A stretch of 64,000 nt of DNA from CALXVA01 sp944393025. GTDB lineage: Bacteria; Bacillota; Clostridia; TANB77; CAG-508. The stretch lies in NCBI GenBank assembly GCA_963931445.1, contig OZ007016.1:930001-994000 (forward strand), given 5' to 3'. The position numbers and the translations under genes are program-made. The notes beneath the pieces are model-generated. The model ran no database searches and was not told the DNA's origin. It was given only the letters and a program-made list of their open reading frames with translations. Shown in pieces: positions 44,169 through 53,885 of the stretch (its first letter is position 1; each line of letters begins with the position of its first letter).

Positions 44169-44712
44169 TTAAAATACTGTAGATGTTGTAACAAAGCTAT
44201 TATCTGGAGGATAAACATACTCATCATTTGGTTTATCAATTGTATTAATTTTTTCTATTTCTATAATTGGCATATCTCCATAATAATTACCTTTAGTAAT
44301 TGTACCTTCTATTTCAATCCAAGTACCATTTTCATAATTTTTAGCTAAATTAAAATGGCATAAAAAACCCACTACTACAGTTTGAAAATCAGATGAAACT
44401 ACCATATCTCTTGCTAACACAAATTGCTCATCATTAAAATCATATATTCTATATACATAACCTGAAAATTTTATTTTTTGCCCAACATAAGTATCTATAT
44501 TATTATGAACATTTTGAAGTACATTAGCATAATTTCCGAGTATTAAGAGTAAATATATTATTTTCTAAATACTCATCATTTGTTTTAAAAGAATTATTGA
44601 AAATAACTCTATAACATATAAAAGCTGTAAGAAGTAGAGCTATAACACATAAAATTCCCATAAATATTTTGGAAGTTCTGTTTCCATTAATTTTAAAATT
44701 AAAAATAAACAT
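44169..44712 (-). pseudogene. Frameshifted small membrane protein (YcgQ/DUF1980-like C-terminus)
   Basis: Two minus-strand frames fit one protein broken by a one-base shift near 44,525-44,545. The first 62 residues (44,712-44,524) are an N-terminal membrane helix and linker. The second frame, open from about 44,540 down to 44,169, gives IDTYVGQKIKFSGYVYRI...GFLCHFNLAKNYENGTWIEIEGTI...GDMPIIEIEKI...DEYVYPP, like the C-terminal domain of the TIGR03943/DUF1980 (YcgQ) proteins. The N-terminal permease-like part of that family is missing. The gene is inactive unless the sequence is wrong at the junction. Confidence 0.55.
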
Positions 44713-44903
44713 ATATATTAACCCCTTAAATTGTTATTAATATATTTGTATGAGGCATATAGGTAAAATATGAATTTTAGAGAAAGATATGCTTAATATT
44801 TGTGACAGGGTGTTAATGTTAAGCGTATTAAAAACCTGGAATATATATGTTATAATGAACAGCAACGACATGGTATCTTTATGTACAAATTATCTAAAAC
44901 AGG

Positions 44904-44932
44904 TTGCGATTTTATTAAAAAAGTGATATAGT
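44904..44932 (+). promoter_or_regulatory. Promoter of secA
   Basis: TTGCGA (44904-44909) and TATAGT (44927-44932), spacer 17, 41 bases before the secA start. A second TATAAT lies at 44851-44856. Confidence 0.6.
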
Positions 44933-44972
44933 ATGATAGAAAATTAATAAGCATTAGGAAGGATGAAAGATA

Positions 44973-47717
44973 ATGGGATTATTTAAATCATATAGTGAAA
45001 AAGAAGTAAAAAGAATTATGCCATTAGTTCAGAAAATTAATAGTTTAGAAGGCGAAATACAAAAATTAAGTGATAATGAACTAAGAGGAAAAACAGATGA
45101 ATTTAAAAATAGATTAAATAATGGTGAAACTTTAAATGACTTATTACCAGAAGCATTTGCAGTTATGAGAGAAGCAGCAAAAAGAGTTTTAGGTATGAGA
45201 CATTTTGATGTTCAATTAATAGGTGGAATTATTTTACATCAAGGAAGAATTGCAGAAATGAAAACTGGTGAAGGAAAAACATTAGTAGCAACATTACCAG
45301 TATATCTAAATGCCCTAACAGGAAAAGGCGTTCATGTAATTACAGTAAATGATTATTTAGCTAAAAGAGATAGTGAATGGATGGGAAAAGTATATAAATT
45401 TTTAGGATTAAGTGTAGGGTTAGCAATAGCAGGAATGAGTCCTAAAGATAAGCAAAAAGCATATAGTTGTGATGTAACTTATGGAACAAATAACGAATTT
45501 GGATTTGACTATTTAAGAGATAATATGGTTATATATAAAGACCAATTAGTACAAAGAAAATTAAATTATGCAATTGTAGATGAAATTGATAGTATTTTAA
45601 TTGATGAGGCTCGTACACCACTTATAATCTCTGGTAGAGGCGCACAATCTTCTGATTTATACAAAAAAGCAGATAATTTTGTAAGAAAATTGTCTGCAAA
45701 GGTTATAGTAGAAGAAGATGTTAAGAATTTTGAACAAGCAGAAGATAATGAAAAATATGATTATATTGTAGATTTAAAAGCAAAATCTGCTTCTCTTACT
45801 CAAAAGGGTATAAAGAAAGCTGAACAAGAATTTGGATTAGAAAATTTTAATGATATAGAAAATTCAGAATTAGTACATAATGTTAATCAAGCTCTTCGTG
45901 CACACGGAATAATGAAAAAGGATATAGACTATATAGTAAAAGATGGAGAAGTTTTAATTGTTGATGAATTTACAGGTCGTATTATGTATGGAAGAAGATA
46001 TAATAATGGATTACATCAAGCAATTGAAGCAAAAGAACATGTAAAAATTGCAGATGAATCTAAAACATTAGCAACTATAACATTTCAAAATTATTTTAGA
46101 ATGTATGATAAATTATCTGGTATGACTGGTACAGCTATGACAGAAGAAGATGAATTTGAAGAAATATACAAATTAGATGTTATAGAAATACCAACTAATA
46201 AACCAATGATTAGAATAGATAATAATGATGTAATATATAAAAATGAAAATGCTAAATTTAGAGCTGTAATAGAAGATATAAAAGAAAGTCATGCAAAAGG
46301 TCAACCTGTTTTAGTTGGTACAGTTTCAATTGAAAAATCTGAGAAACTAAGTAAACTTCTTGCTAAAGAAGGTATTAAACATGAAGTATTAAATGCAAAA
46401 TATCATGAAAAAGAAGCAGCAATAATAGCCCAAGCAGGTAAATTTGGAAGTGTAACTATAGCAACAAATATGGCTGGTCGTGGTACTGATATAATGCTTG
46501 GAGGTAATAGTGAATTTTTAGCAAAACAAGAAATGGCAAAATTAAAATATACTCCTGAACAAATAGAGCAAAGTACAGCTTTTAATGAAACAGATGATGA
46601 AGAAATATTAAATGCAAGAAAAAAATATAAAGAATTAGAAGAAAAATACAATAAAGAAATAAAAGAAGAAAAAGAAAAAGTAATTAAAGCTGGTGGATTA
46701 AAGATAATAGGAACAGAAAGACATGAATCTAGAAGAATAGATAATCAGTTAAGAGGTCGTAGTGGTCGTCAAGGAGATCCTGGTGAATCAAGATTTTATA
46801 TAGGCTTAGATGATGATTTGATGAAAATCTTCGGTGGAGACATGATTACCAATTTGTACAACACTCTAGGGGCAGATGAAAATATGCCTATTCAAGCTAG
46901 AATGTTATCAAGAGCAGTAGAAAACGCACAAAGAAGAGTAGAAGGTCGTAATTTCACCATAAGAAAAAGTGTGCTTCAATATGATGATGTTATGAACACA
47001 CAAAGAGAAATTATATATAAACAGAGAAGAGAAGTACTAGATGGAGAAAACTTAAAAACTAGTATTGAAAAAATAATAGATACAGTTGCAAACAATATAG
47101 TATTATCTTATGCAGATGAAAATGGAACAAATAAAGAAGCTTTAACACAAGATATTTCTACTACTTTTGGAATTACAAATTTAACTTCTTTAAATAAAGA
47201 GAAAATTAATAATAATGATATAATTCAAGAATTGCAAGAAAAATGTCATTTAAAATATGCTGAAAAAGAAAAAGAATTTGGAGAACAAACATTAAGAGAA
47301 CTTGAAAGAGTAGTAATGCTAAAAATAGTTGATGAAAGATGGATGGACCACATAGATGCAATGGATGAATTAAAAGATGGAATTGGACTTCAAGCTTATG
47401 GTCAAAAAGATCCTGTTGTTCAATATAGAATAGAAGGTTTTGACATGTTTGATCAAATGATAGCAGACATACAAGTAAATGTAGTAAAAATTCTTATGAA
47501 TGCAAGAAAAAGGGAAGGAGCACCTATTAGAAAAGAATCTATAAAGATAACAGGAGAAGGTTTTGAAAATAGTAATGTATCATTAAAAAACAATGTTCCT
47601 ATACAAGAAAAAACACATACACCTATAGTAAATACAGAGCCAAAAGTAGGAAGAAATGACCCATGCCCATGTGGAAGTGGGAAGAAATATAAAAATTGCT
47701 GTGGTAAAAATCAGTAA
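44973..47717 (+). CDS. secA: Preprotein translocase ATPase SecA
   Basis: This 914-residue ATPase shows Walker A MKTGEGKTLVATLP, DEAD motif VDEIDSILIDEARTPLIIS, the helicase motif GRGTDIMLGG, GTERHESRRIDNQLRGRSGRQGDPG and the C-terminal zinc-binding SEC-C motif (GRNDPCPCGSGKKYKNCCG). It drives secreted proteins through SecYEG. Full length. prfB follows, a common Firmicute order. Confidence 0.97.
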   Translation: MGLFKSYSEKEVKRIMPLVQKINSLEGEIQKLSDNELRGKTDEFKNRLNNGETLNDLLPEAFAVMREAAKRVLGMRHFDVQLIGGIILHQGRIAEMKTGEGKTLVATLPVYLNALTGKGVHVITVNDYLAKRDSEWMGKVYKFLGLSVGLAIAGMSPKDKQKAYSCDVTYGTNNEFGFDYLRDNMVIYKDQLVQRKLNYAIVDEIDSILIDEARTPLIISGRGAQSSDLYKKADNFVRKLSAKVIVEEDVKNFEQAEDNEKYDYIVDLKAKSASLTQKGIKKAEQEFGLENFNDIENSELVHNVNQALRAHGIMKKDIDYIVKDGEVLIVDEFTGRIMYGRRYNNGLHQAIEAKEHVKIADESKTLATITFQNYFRMYDKLSGMTGTAMTEEDEFEEIYKLDVIEIPTNKPMIRIDNNDVIYKNENAKFRAVIEDIKESHAKGQPVLVGTVSIEKSEKLSKLLAKEGIKHEVLNAKYHEKEAAIIAQAGKFGSVTIATNMAGRGTDIMLGGNSEFLAKQEMAKLKYTPEQIEQSTAFNETDDEEILNARKKYKELEEKYNKEIKEEKEKVIKAGGLKIIGTERHESRRIDNQLRGRSGRQGDPGESRFYIGLDDDLMKIFGGDMITNLYNTLGADENMPIQARMLSRAVENAQRRVEGRNFTIRKSVLQYDDVMNTQREIIYKQRREVLDGENLKTSIEKIIDTVANNIVLSYADENGTNKEALTQDISTTFGITNLTSLNKEKINNNDIIQELQEKCHLKYAEKEKEFGEQTLRELERVVMLKIVDERWMDHIDAMDELKDGIGLQAYGQKDPVVQYRIEGFDMFDQMIADIQVNVVKILMNARKREGAPIRKESIKITGEGFENSNVSLKNNVPIQEKTHTPIVNTEPKVGRNDPCPCGSGKKYKNCCGKNQ

Positions 47718-47754
47718 TATCAATACTTTCAGAGATTGGCAAAGTAAATATAAG

Positions 47755-47885
47755 GAAATCTAAGTATATCAGAAGAAATTGAATCTTTTCTATGGTATGA
47801 TACCTCTTATGGAGTTGAGATTTTATCAAATACACTAAAAAATGAAGTAATACCATATTGTTTAAAAAATGGTAAAATAAAGTAG
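47755..47885 (+). pseudogene. Short orphan coding remnant after secA
   Basis: An open frame without a start or ribosome site reads GNLSISEEIESFLWYDTS... and ends NGKIK before TAG at 47883-47885. It has protein-like composition but is broken upstream by several stops, so it may be the decayed 3' end of a lost gene between secA and prfB. No family recognised. Confidence 0.3.
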
Positions 47886-47945
47886 CTTTTTTAGATAAAA
47901 TAACTAAAAAATAAACTGTAATATAAACCAAAAGGATGTGATAAT

Positions 47946-49056
47946 TTGTTAGACTTACAAGAAATAACTATAACTTTAGAAAAACTAAATGATAAATTAA
48001 TAAAAATAGGTGATTCACTTTGACATTACTAATTTAGAAAATGAATTAAATACTTTAGAAAAACAAACTACTGAAAATAATTTTTGGGAAGATTCTAAAA
48101 ATAGTTCTAAAGTCTTAAAAAGAATTACCGAAATCAAAAATAAAATTGAACAATATAAAAAAGTACATAATGAATTACAAAATCTTAAAGATTTAACTGA
48201 ATTATTAAAACAAGAAAATGATGAAGATTTGGAAAAAGACTTAGAAAAAGGAATATCTATACTAAATTCTAGTGTAGAAAAATTAGAAATTTCTACTTTA
48301 TTATCTGGAAAATATGATAGCAATAATGCACTAATTACATTGCATCCAGGTGCTGGTGGGACAGAAGCACAAGATTGGGTAGAAATGCTTTATAGAATGT
48401 ATTCAAAATGGGCAAATTCAAATGGATTTACAATAGAAGAACTAGATTATCTTCCAGGAGATGAAGCTGGAATAAAAAGTGTAACTTTTCTAGTTTCTGG
48501 CAATTATGCCTATGGCTATCTAAAAGGAGAACAAGGTGTTCATAGATTAGTTAGAATTTCTCCTTTTGATGCAGGAGGAAGAAGGCATACATCATTTGCT
48601 TCTGTTGAAGTTCTTCCAGAAATTACTGAAGATATAGAAATAGATATTAATCCAGATGACTTAAGAATAGATACATATAGAGCATCTGGTGCAGGTGGAC
48701 AACATATAAATAAAACATCATCAGCAGTAAGAATTACACATATTCCAACAAATATTGTTGTTGCATGTCAAACTGAAAGATCTCAAATACAAAATAGGGA
48801 AACAGCTATGAAAATGTTAAAATCAAAATTACTGCACTTAAAAGAACAAGAACATAAAAACACAATAGATGAATTAAAAGGTATTCAAATGGATATAGCT
48901 TGGGGAAGCCAAATACGTTCTTATGTTTTTTGCCCATATACACTAGTTAAAGACCATAGAACTAATTATGAGGTTGGAAATGTACAAGCAGTAATGGATG
49001 GAGATATAAATGGATTTATAGACTCATATTTAAGAAGTATAGTAAACTTTAAGTAA
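47946..49056 (+). CDS. prfB: Peptide chain release factor 2 with programmed frameshift
   Basis: RF2 frees the finished protein at UGA and UAA stops. The first 25 codons run from TTG 47946 (AAAGGA nine bases upstream) to an in-frame TGA at 48021. A +1 shift at CTT-TGA-C (48018-48024), helped by the SD-like AGGTGA four bases before, continues as DITNLENEL to 49056, giving about 370 residues. The second part has the PxT-type region, RISPFDAGGRRHTSFASVEV and the GGQ motif RASGAGGQHINKTSSAVRITH. This is the known RF2 autoregulation. Confidence 0.95.
48008..48024 (+). promoter_or_regulatory. prfB programmed +1 frameshift site
   Basis: AGGTGA-TTCA-CTT-TGA-C. It has the three classic parts: an SD-like stimulator, a slippery CTT and the UGAC stop read poorly when RF2 is scarce. 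Confidence 0.92.
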
Positions 49057-49070
49057 ATTTTATAAGAAAA

Positions 49071-49110
49071 GTGGCTTCGCCACATGTGCATTTTGCTTCG
49101 CAAATATGCA
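49071..49110. repeat. Two adjacent TTC-loop hairpins after prfB
   Basis: GTGGC-TTC-GCCAC (49071-49083) and TGCATTTTGC-TTC-GCAAATATGCA (49087-49110) are tight inverted repeats with the same loop. They join directly to the dispersed repeat that follows. Confidence 0.6.
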
Positions 49111-49116
49111 CTGTCC

Positions 49117-49169
49117 AAGGAAACTTAACCTTGTTGTATAGTCAAAATCTATCGATTTTTCCTATACAA
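49117..49169. repeat. Palindromic dispersed repeat, copy 2
   Basis: It contains AAGGAAACTTAACCTTGTT (49117-49135), found inverted at 52344-52362, and a palindromic unit with TTGTATAG (49134-49141) and CTATACAA (49162-49169) ends, like copy 1. Confidence 0.7.
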
Positions 49170-49176
49170 TAAAAAA

Positions 49177-49200
49177 TACCTCTTGGTAAACCAAGAGGTA
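49177..49200 (-). terminator. Terminator of the minus-strand 69-residue gene
   Basis: TACCTCTTGG (49177-49186) pairs perfectly with CCAAGAGGTA (49191-49200). On the minus strand it is followed by TTTTTT, so it ends the gene at 49257-49466. Confidence 0.8.
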
Positions 49201-49256
49201 CAAAGGGGCTTTACTTTAAATAGATAATTGAACATTAAAAAGCAAACTTATAAGAA

Positions 49257-49466
49257 TTATTTATCTGATTTTTCTTTTTGTTGAGCCTCTTTAAGCTTAA
49301 GCTCATCTAACTTTCTCTGCTGTTCTGGGTCCCAACCTTTTGGACGTCTCATGAACGGTGGGCGAACTTCCTCAATTTTGCAAAAATAACTTGCAAAGTT
49401 TCTTGTGTACTTATAAGATTCTGTTACTTGACATTCGTCTTTATTATCCTTTTTTTTGTTTTCCAT
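49257..49466 (-). CDS. 69-residue charged protein of unknown function
   Basis: A small hydrophilic protein with a central YKYTRNFASYFCKIEEVRPPFMRRPKGWDPEQQRKL and a helical Lys/Glu tail. It has a good AGGAG site, its own terminator and less AT-rich codons than its neighbours. No family recognised; the RPPFMRRPKGWDPEQ part looks conserved and could bind a partner. Confidence 0.6.
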   Translation of the reverse strand: MENKKKDNKDECQVTESYKYTRNFASYFCKIEEVRPPFMRRPKGWDPEQQRKLDELKLKEAQQKEKSDK

Positions 49467-49649
49467 TTAAAGTCACTCCTTTTAGTAAATTAGCATAAAG
49501 CTTATTTAAAATTATACACCATATTTCTTCTATATGCAAGTTTTTTTGTAATTAAGTAACACAAAAATACCTATACAATAATAAAATATATTACAGGTAA
49601 AATATAATTATATTTAAACCTTGTATTTTAAATATAAGGATGTACTATA

Positions 49650-50828
49650 ATGGAAACATTGGTATTAAAATTTGGCGGGAGCTCACTTGCAGATAATGAA
49701 AAATTGAACATTGTTGCAAACAAAATTATTAATTTTTATAACAAAGGAAATAGAGTTGTTGTTATTGTATCAGCTCAAGGAAAAACAACTGATAAATTGA
49801 TTAAAGAGGCGAAAGAATTGTCTTCTGAACCTGATAAAAGAGAAATGGATGTATTACTTAGTACAGGAGAACAAATCTCAATTTCTAAACTTGCAATATT
49901 ATTAAAAGAATTAGGCTATAGTGCAATTTCATTAACAGGTTGGCAGGCAGGAATTTATACCTCTAACACTAATGAAGAAGCTAAAATAGAATATATTAAT
50001 ACAGATAAAATTAATCAGGAACTAGAAAAAAATAATATTGTAATTATTGCAGGTTTTCAAGGAATTAATGATAAAAAAGATATTACTACTCTTGGAAGAG
50101 GAGGATCTGATACAAGTGCTGTAGCTGTAGCAGCCGCATTAAAAGCTGATCACTGTTATATTTTTTCTGATGTTGAAGGTATATATTCTACTGATCCTAA
50201 CAAAATACCAGAAGCTCAGAAAATAGATGAATTATCATATGATGAAATGCTAGATTTATCTAATGAAGGTGCAAAAGTATTACATAATAGGTGTGTAGAA
50301 ATTGCTCAAAAGTATAATGTGTTAATTGAAACTGGTTCAACTTTTAATAATAATGTTGGAACACAAATTAATAATAAAATAGAAGAAAGTTGTGTAAAAA
50401 GTATTGTTAAAAATGATAATTTAATTTTAATAACATTAGAACATGAAAAATATAATATTAACATTGTAAATGAAATATATTTTATATTATTATCAAATGG
50501 AATTATTCCTATAAGTATGATAAATAATAGTTATAATGAATTAAGTTTAGGATTTATAATCAAATCTAGTGATTTAATTAAATGTAAAAAGTTATTAGAG
50601 AGTTTATCACATGAATATATATTATCATATATTGAAATTTCTAAAATTTCATTTGTAGGTTATGGAATTATAAATGATGATGATATAATGAAAAAAGTAA
50701 TAAAAATAGTAAATGATAATTCAATAGAAGTATTATCTATTCAATTAGAAGAATGTAAGTTATCTATTACAACTAAAGAAAGAGTAAGTGATGCTTTAAT
50801 AAAAGAATTACATCAATTATTAGTTTAG
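49650..50828 (+). CDS. lysC: Aspartate kinase
   Basis: This 392-residue kinase has the active-site opening VLKFGGSSLADNEKL, VSAQGKTTDKLI, the GFQGIN...TTLGRGGSDTSAVAVAAALKAD motif and FSDVEGIYSTDPNKIPEA. Two C-terminal ACT domains (about residues 255-392) bind feedback amino acids. It makes aspartyl phosphate, the first step to lysine, diaminopimelate, methionine and threonine. No lysine riboswitch is evident upstream. Full length. Confidence 0.93.
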   Translation: METLVLKFGGSSLADNEKLNIVANKIINFYNKGNRVVVIVSAQGKTTDKLIKEAKELSSEPDKREMDVLLSTGEQISISKLAILLKELGYSAISLTGWQAGIYTSNTNEEAKIEYINTDKINQELEKNNIVIIAGFQGINDKKDITTLGRGGSDTSAVAVAAALKADHCYIFSDVEGIYSTDPNKIPEAQKIDELSYDEMLDLSNEGAKVLHNRCVEIAQKYNVLIETGSTFNNNVGTQINNKIEESCVKSIVKNDNLILITLEHEKYNINIVNEIYFILLSNGIIPISMINNSYNELSLGFIIKSSDLIKCKKLLESLSHEYILSYIEISKISFVGYGIINDDDIMKKVIKIVNDNSIEVLSIQLEECKLSITTKERVSDALIKELHQLLV

Positions 50829-50851
50829 TAATAATTGAAAAATATATACTT

Positions 50852-50886
50852 AAAATAGTATGGATTTATGTCTGTACTATTTTTTC
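50852..50886 (+). terminator. Terminator after aspartate kinase
   Basis: AAAATAGTA (50852-50860) pairs with TACTATTTT (50875-50883), continuing as T residues. Confidence 0.7.
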
Positions 50887-50973
50887 TATGGAATAATTCT
50901 TATAATAATAGTTCTAAAAGAGACAAGTTGTGAATATAATTGTTATATATATTTTAAAATTTTGGAGGTAAAT

Positions 50974-51279
50974 ATGACAATAGATGATAAAAAAAATAAT
51001 AACTTCACAAATAATATTGTACAAAATCTAGTTTTAGAAAATAGAGAAAAATTAAGTATATCTGGAGTACTAGATGTACTTAGCTTTGATGATCAAATAG
51101 TAATATTAGAAACAGAACTGGGCTTATTAACAGTTAAAGGAGAAAATTTAAGAATAAATAAATTAAGTTTAGATACTGCTGAAGTTATAATAGATGGAGA
51201 AATATATAATTTAGGTTATAGTGAAAAAGAATTAGATAAAAAGAGTGGGGGAGGGTTACTAGGAAAAATTTTCAAATAG
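50974..51279 (+). CDS. yabP: Sporulation protein YabP
   Basis: This 101-residue protein has the core VLENREKLSISGVLDVLSFDDQIVILETELGLLTVKGENLRINKLSLDTAEVIIDGEIYNLGY, which fits YabP, needed for spore coat or cortex assembly. The chosen start is ATG 50974 after TTTGGAGG. yabQ follows 13 bases later, the conserved order in spore formers, and marks the organism as a likely spore former. Confidence 0.88.
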   Translation: MTIDDKKNNNFTNNIVQNLVLENREKLSISGVLDVLSFDDQIVILETELGLLTVKGENLRINKLSLDTAEVIIDGEIYNLGYSEKELDKKSGGGLLGKIFK

Positions 51280-51292
51280 GAGGAAACTTTAA

Positions 51293-51862
51293 TTGAAAGA
51301 ATTATATACTTTTTTAATGTTTATATTAACAGGATTAGCAATAGGAATACTATTTGATATTTTTAGAATCTTGCGAAGAAGTTTTAAGACAAAAGATTTT
51401 ATAACCTATATTGAAGATATATTGTTTTGGATTTTTACAGGAATAATTTTATTATATAGTATATTCACATTTAACAATGGAGAATTAAGAGCATTTGTTT
51501 TTATAGGTGTTTTATTAGGAATAATATTATATATATTAACTTTAAGCAGATACTTTATAAAAATATGTGTATACATAGTTAATATAATAAAAATCATTAT
51601 AACTCTTCCCATAAAATTTTTAGTCAATTTATTAAGAAAAATATTTATAATTCCGTTAACTAGAATAATTGTATATATAAAACATTTTCTAAAAAAAATA
51701 ATTTCAAAAAACAAATTAAACCTTAAAATTGATAAAAAGGAAGTAAATTCTTCACAAACGCATATTAATTCACTACAAAATAAATTAACATTATTAAACA
51801 ATAAAAACCTAATATTTTTACTATTTAATAAAAAAAGTAAAAATATGACAAAAAACAAATAA
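51293..51862 (+). CDS. yabQ: Spore cortex biosynthesis protein YabQ
   Basis: This 189-residue membrane protein has an opening helix FLMFILTGLAIGILFDIFRILRRSFK, typical of YabQ, three more helices to about residue 110 and a basic C-terminus. It starts at TTG 51293 after AGGAGG. YabQ is needed for the spore cortex and sits in the forespore membrane. The C-terminal tail is longer and more Lys/Asn-rich than usual. Confidence 0.85.
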   Translation: MKELYTFLMFILTGLAIGILFDIFRILRRSFKTKDFITYIEDILFWIFTGIILLYSIFTFNNGELRAFVFIGVLLGIILYILTLSRYFIKICVYIVNIIKIIITLPIKFLVNLLRKIFIIPLTRIIVYIKHFLKKIISKNKLNLKIDKKEVNSSQTHINSLQNKLTLLNNKNLIFLLFNKKSKNMTKNK

Positions 51863-51938
51863 AATTTGTCAAATTAGAAGGATTTTTTAGAAAAATGTAG
51901 AAAAATATAAATAGATTAATTCTGGAGTGAATATACAT

Positions 51939-52220
51939 ATGAAAAATAAAAAAACAAATAATTTATTAAAAAAAATAATTGTGTTAATATTTGTTATATA
52001 TTTTATTTATACAATACTAACACAACAAAAAACTTTAAATTCTTATGCTAAAGAAAGAGAAATGTACAATGAACAAATAGATTTAGCTCAAGATGAACAA
52101 AATGAATTAAAGAAGATAAAAGAAAATATAAATTCTGATGAATACATAGAACAAATAGCTAGAGAAAAGTTAGATATGTATTATCCAAATGAGAGAGTTT
52201 ATATTGATATAGAAAAATAA
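51939..52220 (+). CDS. DivIC/FtsB family septum protein
   Basis: This 93-residue protein has one membrane helix (about 12-30), then a coiled coil (KTLNSYAKEREMYNEQIDLAQDEQNELKKIKENI) and a SDEYIEQIAREKLDMYYPNERVYI end, typical of DivIC/FtsB division proteins that link FtsL to the septal machinery. The chosen start is ATG 51939, eleven bases after TGGAG; a GTG at 51927 overlaps that site. Position after yabQ is standard. Confidence 0.85.
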   Translation: MKNKKTNNLLKKIIVLIFVIYFIYTILTQQKTLNSYAKEREMYNEQIDLAQDEQNELKKIKENINSDEYIEQIAREKLDMYYPNERVYIDIEK

Positions 52221-52224
52221 AATT

Positions 52225-52362
52225 GATTTTTTCTATATGATAATAATAAGAAAAATAGTTTTTATTTATATGTAAAATATTTAAATCTATTATTACCTAT
52301 ATTTCTTATTTATATAGAAAAAATCTTTATTATTTTTGACTATAACAAGGTTAAGTTTCCTT
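52225..52362. repeat. Palindromic dispersed repeat, copy 3
   Basis: GATTTTTTCTATA (52225-52237) is mirrored by TATAGAAAAAATC (52313-52325). AACAAGGTTAAGTTTCCTT at 52344-52362 is the exact inverse of 49117-49135. The 262-base gap 52,221-52,482 holds only this. Confidence 0.7.
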
Positions 52363-52482
52363 CTTTTTTCTATTCAATAAAGTTTTGGCTTTGATGCTGT
52401 TATTTCAAATTATTTAATTTCTAAAAATAATCTCACAAATATGAAAAAATAAAATATAAAAAGTAAAGTAGGGGGATATAAT

Positions 52483-53827
52483 ATGGATTTTAAAAATTAT
52501 ACATTAGTTGAATTACGCCAATTAGCAAAAGAAAATGGTGCTAAAAATGTTTCAAAATTAAAGAAAGAAGAATTAATTGATTTTTTAAAAAATATAGAAT
52601 TAAAAAAAGAAAGTGATAATGATTCAAAAGATTTAAATAACAATATATTAGATGAAAATAGGGAATTGGAATTTAGTTCACTTGGCTATAAATTGACAAA
52701 CAATGAAGATAAAATTGTAGAAGGAATACTTGAAGTTTTACCAGATGGCTATGGTTTTTTGAGAGGAGATAATTATTTATCAACATCTGAAGATGTTTAT
52801 ATCTCACCTATTCAAATTAAGAGATTTAGATTAGATAAAGGTGATAAAGTAAAAGGTATTGCTAGAATGCCAAAAGAAGGAGAAAAATTTCCTGCACTTA
52901 TATTTGTAGGAGAGGTTAATGGAGAAGCTCCGGAAATGGCATTTAAGCGAAAAAAATTTGATGATTTAATACCAATTCATCCAAATGAAAGAATACATTT
53001 AGAAACGACAACCAATGAATATGCTATGAGAATTATAGATTTAATGTCACCAATAGGAAAAGGGCAAAGAGGAATGATTGTTGCTCCACCTAAAGTTGGA
53101 AAAACTACTTTATTAAAAAAGATAGCTAACAGTATTACAACAAATAATCCTGAAATAGAACTAATAGTATTATTAATTGATGAAAGACCTGAGGAAGTTA
53201 CAGATATGCGTCGTTCTATTAAAGGAGATGTAATTTATTCTACATTTGATGAATTACCAGAACATCATGTTAAAGTTGCCGAAATGGTACTAGAAAGAGC
53301 TAAAAGGCTTACAGAACAAAAGAAAGATGTAGTTATATTATTAGATAGTATAACAAGACTAGCAAGAGCGTACAATTTAGTTATTCCTTCATCTGGAAGG
53401 ACATTATCTGGTGGATTAGATCCAAGTGCATTACACAAGCCAAAGAAATTTTTTCGGAGCAGCAAGAAATATAGAAAATGGGGGAAGCCTTACAATTTTA
53501 GCTACTGCATTAATTGAAACTGGAAGCAGAATGGACGATGTAATATTTGAAGAATTTAAAGGAACAGGAAATATGGAAGTTCATCTAAATAGGGGATTAT
53601 CAGAAAAAAGAATTTTTCCTGCTATTGATATTAATAAATCTGGAACACGAAGAGAAGAATTATTATTATCACCAAAAGAATTAGAAGTTGTATTTGCACT
53701 AAGAAAAGCTATGTCTACAAAATCTACGGTTGATATAACGGAAGAATTAATTCAACAAATGATGTCAACAAAAAATAATGAAGAATTTTTAGAAAGAGTA
53801 AAAATATTTTTACAAAATAATAAATAA
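52483..53827 (+). pseudogene. rho: Transcription termination factor Rho, frameshifted
   Basis: Rho is a hexameric RNA helicase that ends transcripts. The N-terminal part (52,483-53,448) shows the Rho_N domain, the RNA-binding VLPDGYGFLRGDNYLSTSEDVYISPIQI and Walker A APPKVGKTTLL, and runs to GGLDPSALHKPKKFF. There a run of six T at 53449-53454 shifts the frame by +1. With five T the protein continues GAARNIENGGSLTILATALIETGSRMDDVIFEEFKGTGNMEVHL, the normal Rho C-terminus, to 53827 (about 447 residues). As written the gene makes 344 residues lacking the catalytic end. Confidence 0.85.
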
Positions 53828-53857
53828 TTTGAAAATATTATTTTATATAGAGGTAAT

Positions 53858-53885
53858 AAAAAAGGCTTATTCAGCCTTTTTTTCT
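53858..53885. terminator. Bidirectional terminator after rho
   Basis: AAAAAAGGCT (53858-53867) pairs with AGCCTTTTTT (53873-53882) and more T follows. The stop codon of the minus-strand gene lies in the loop. Confidence 0.85.
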
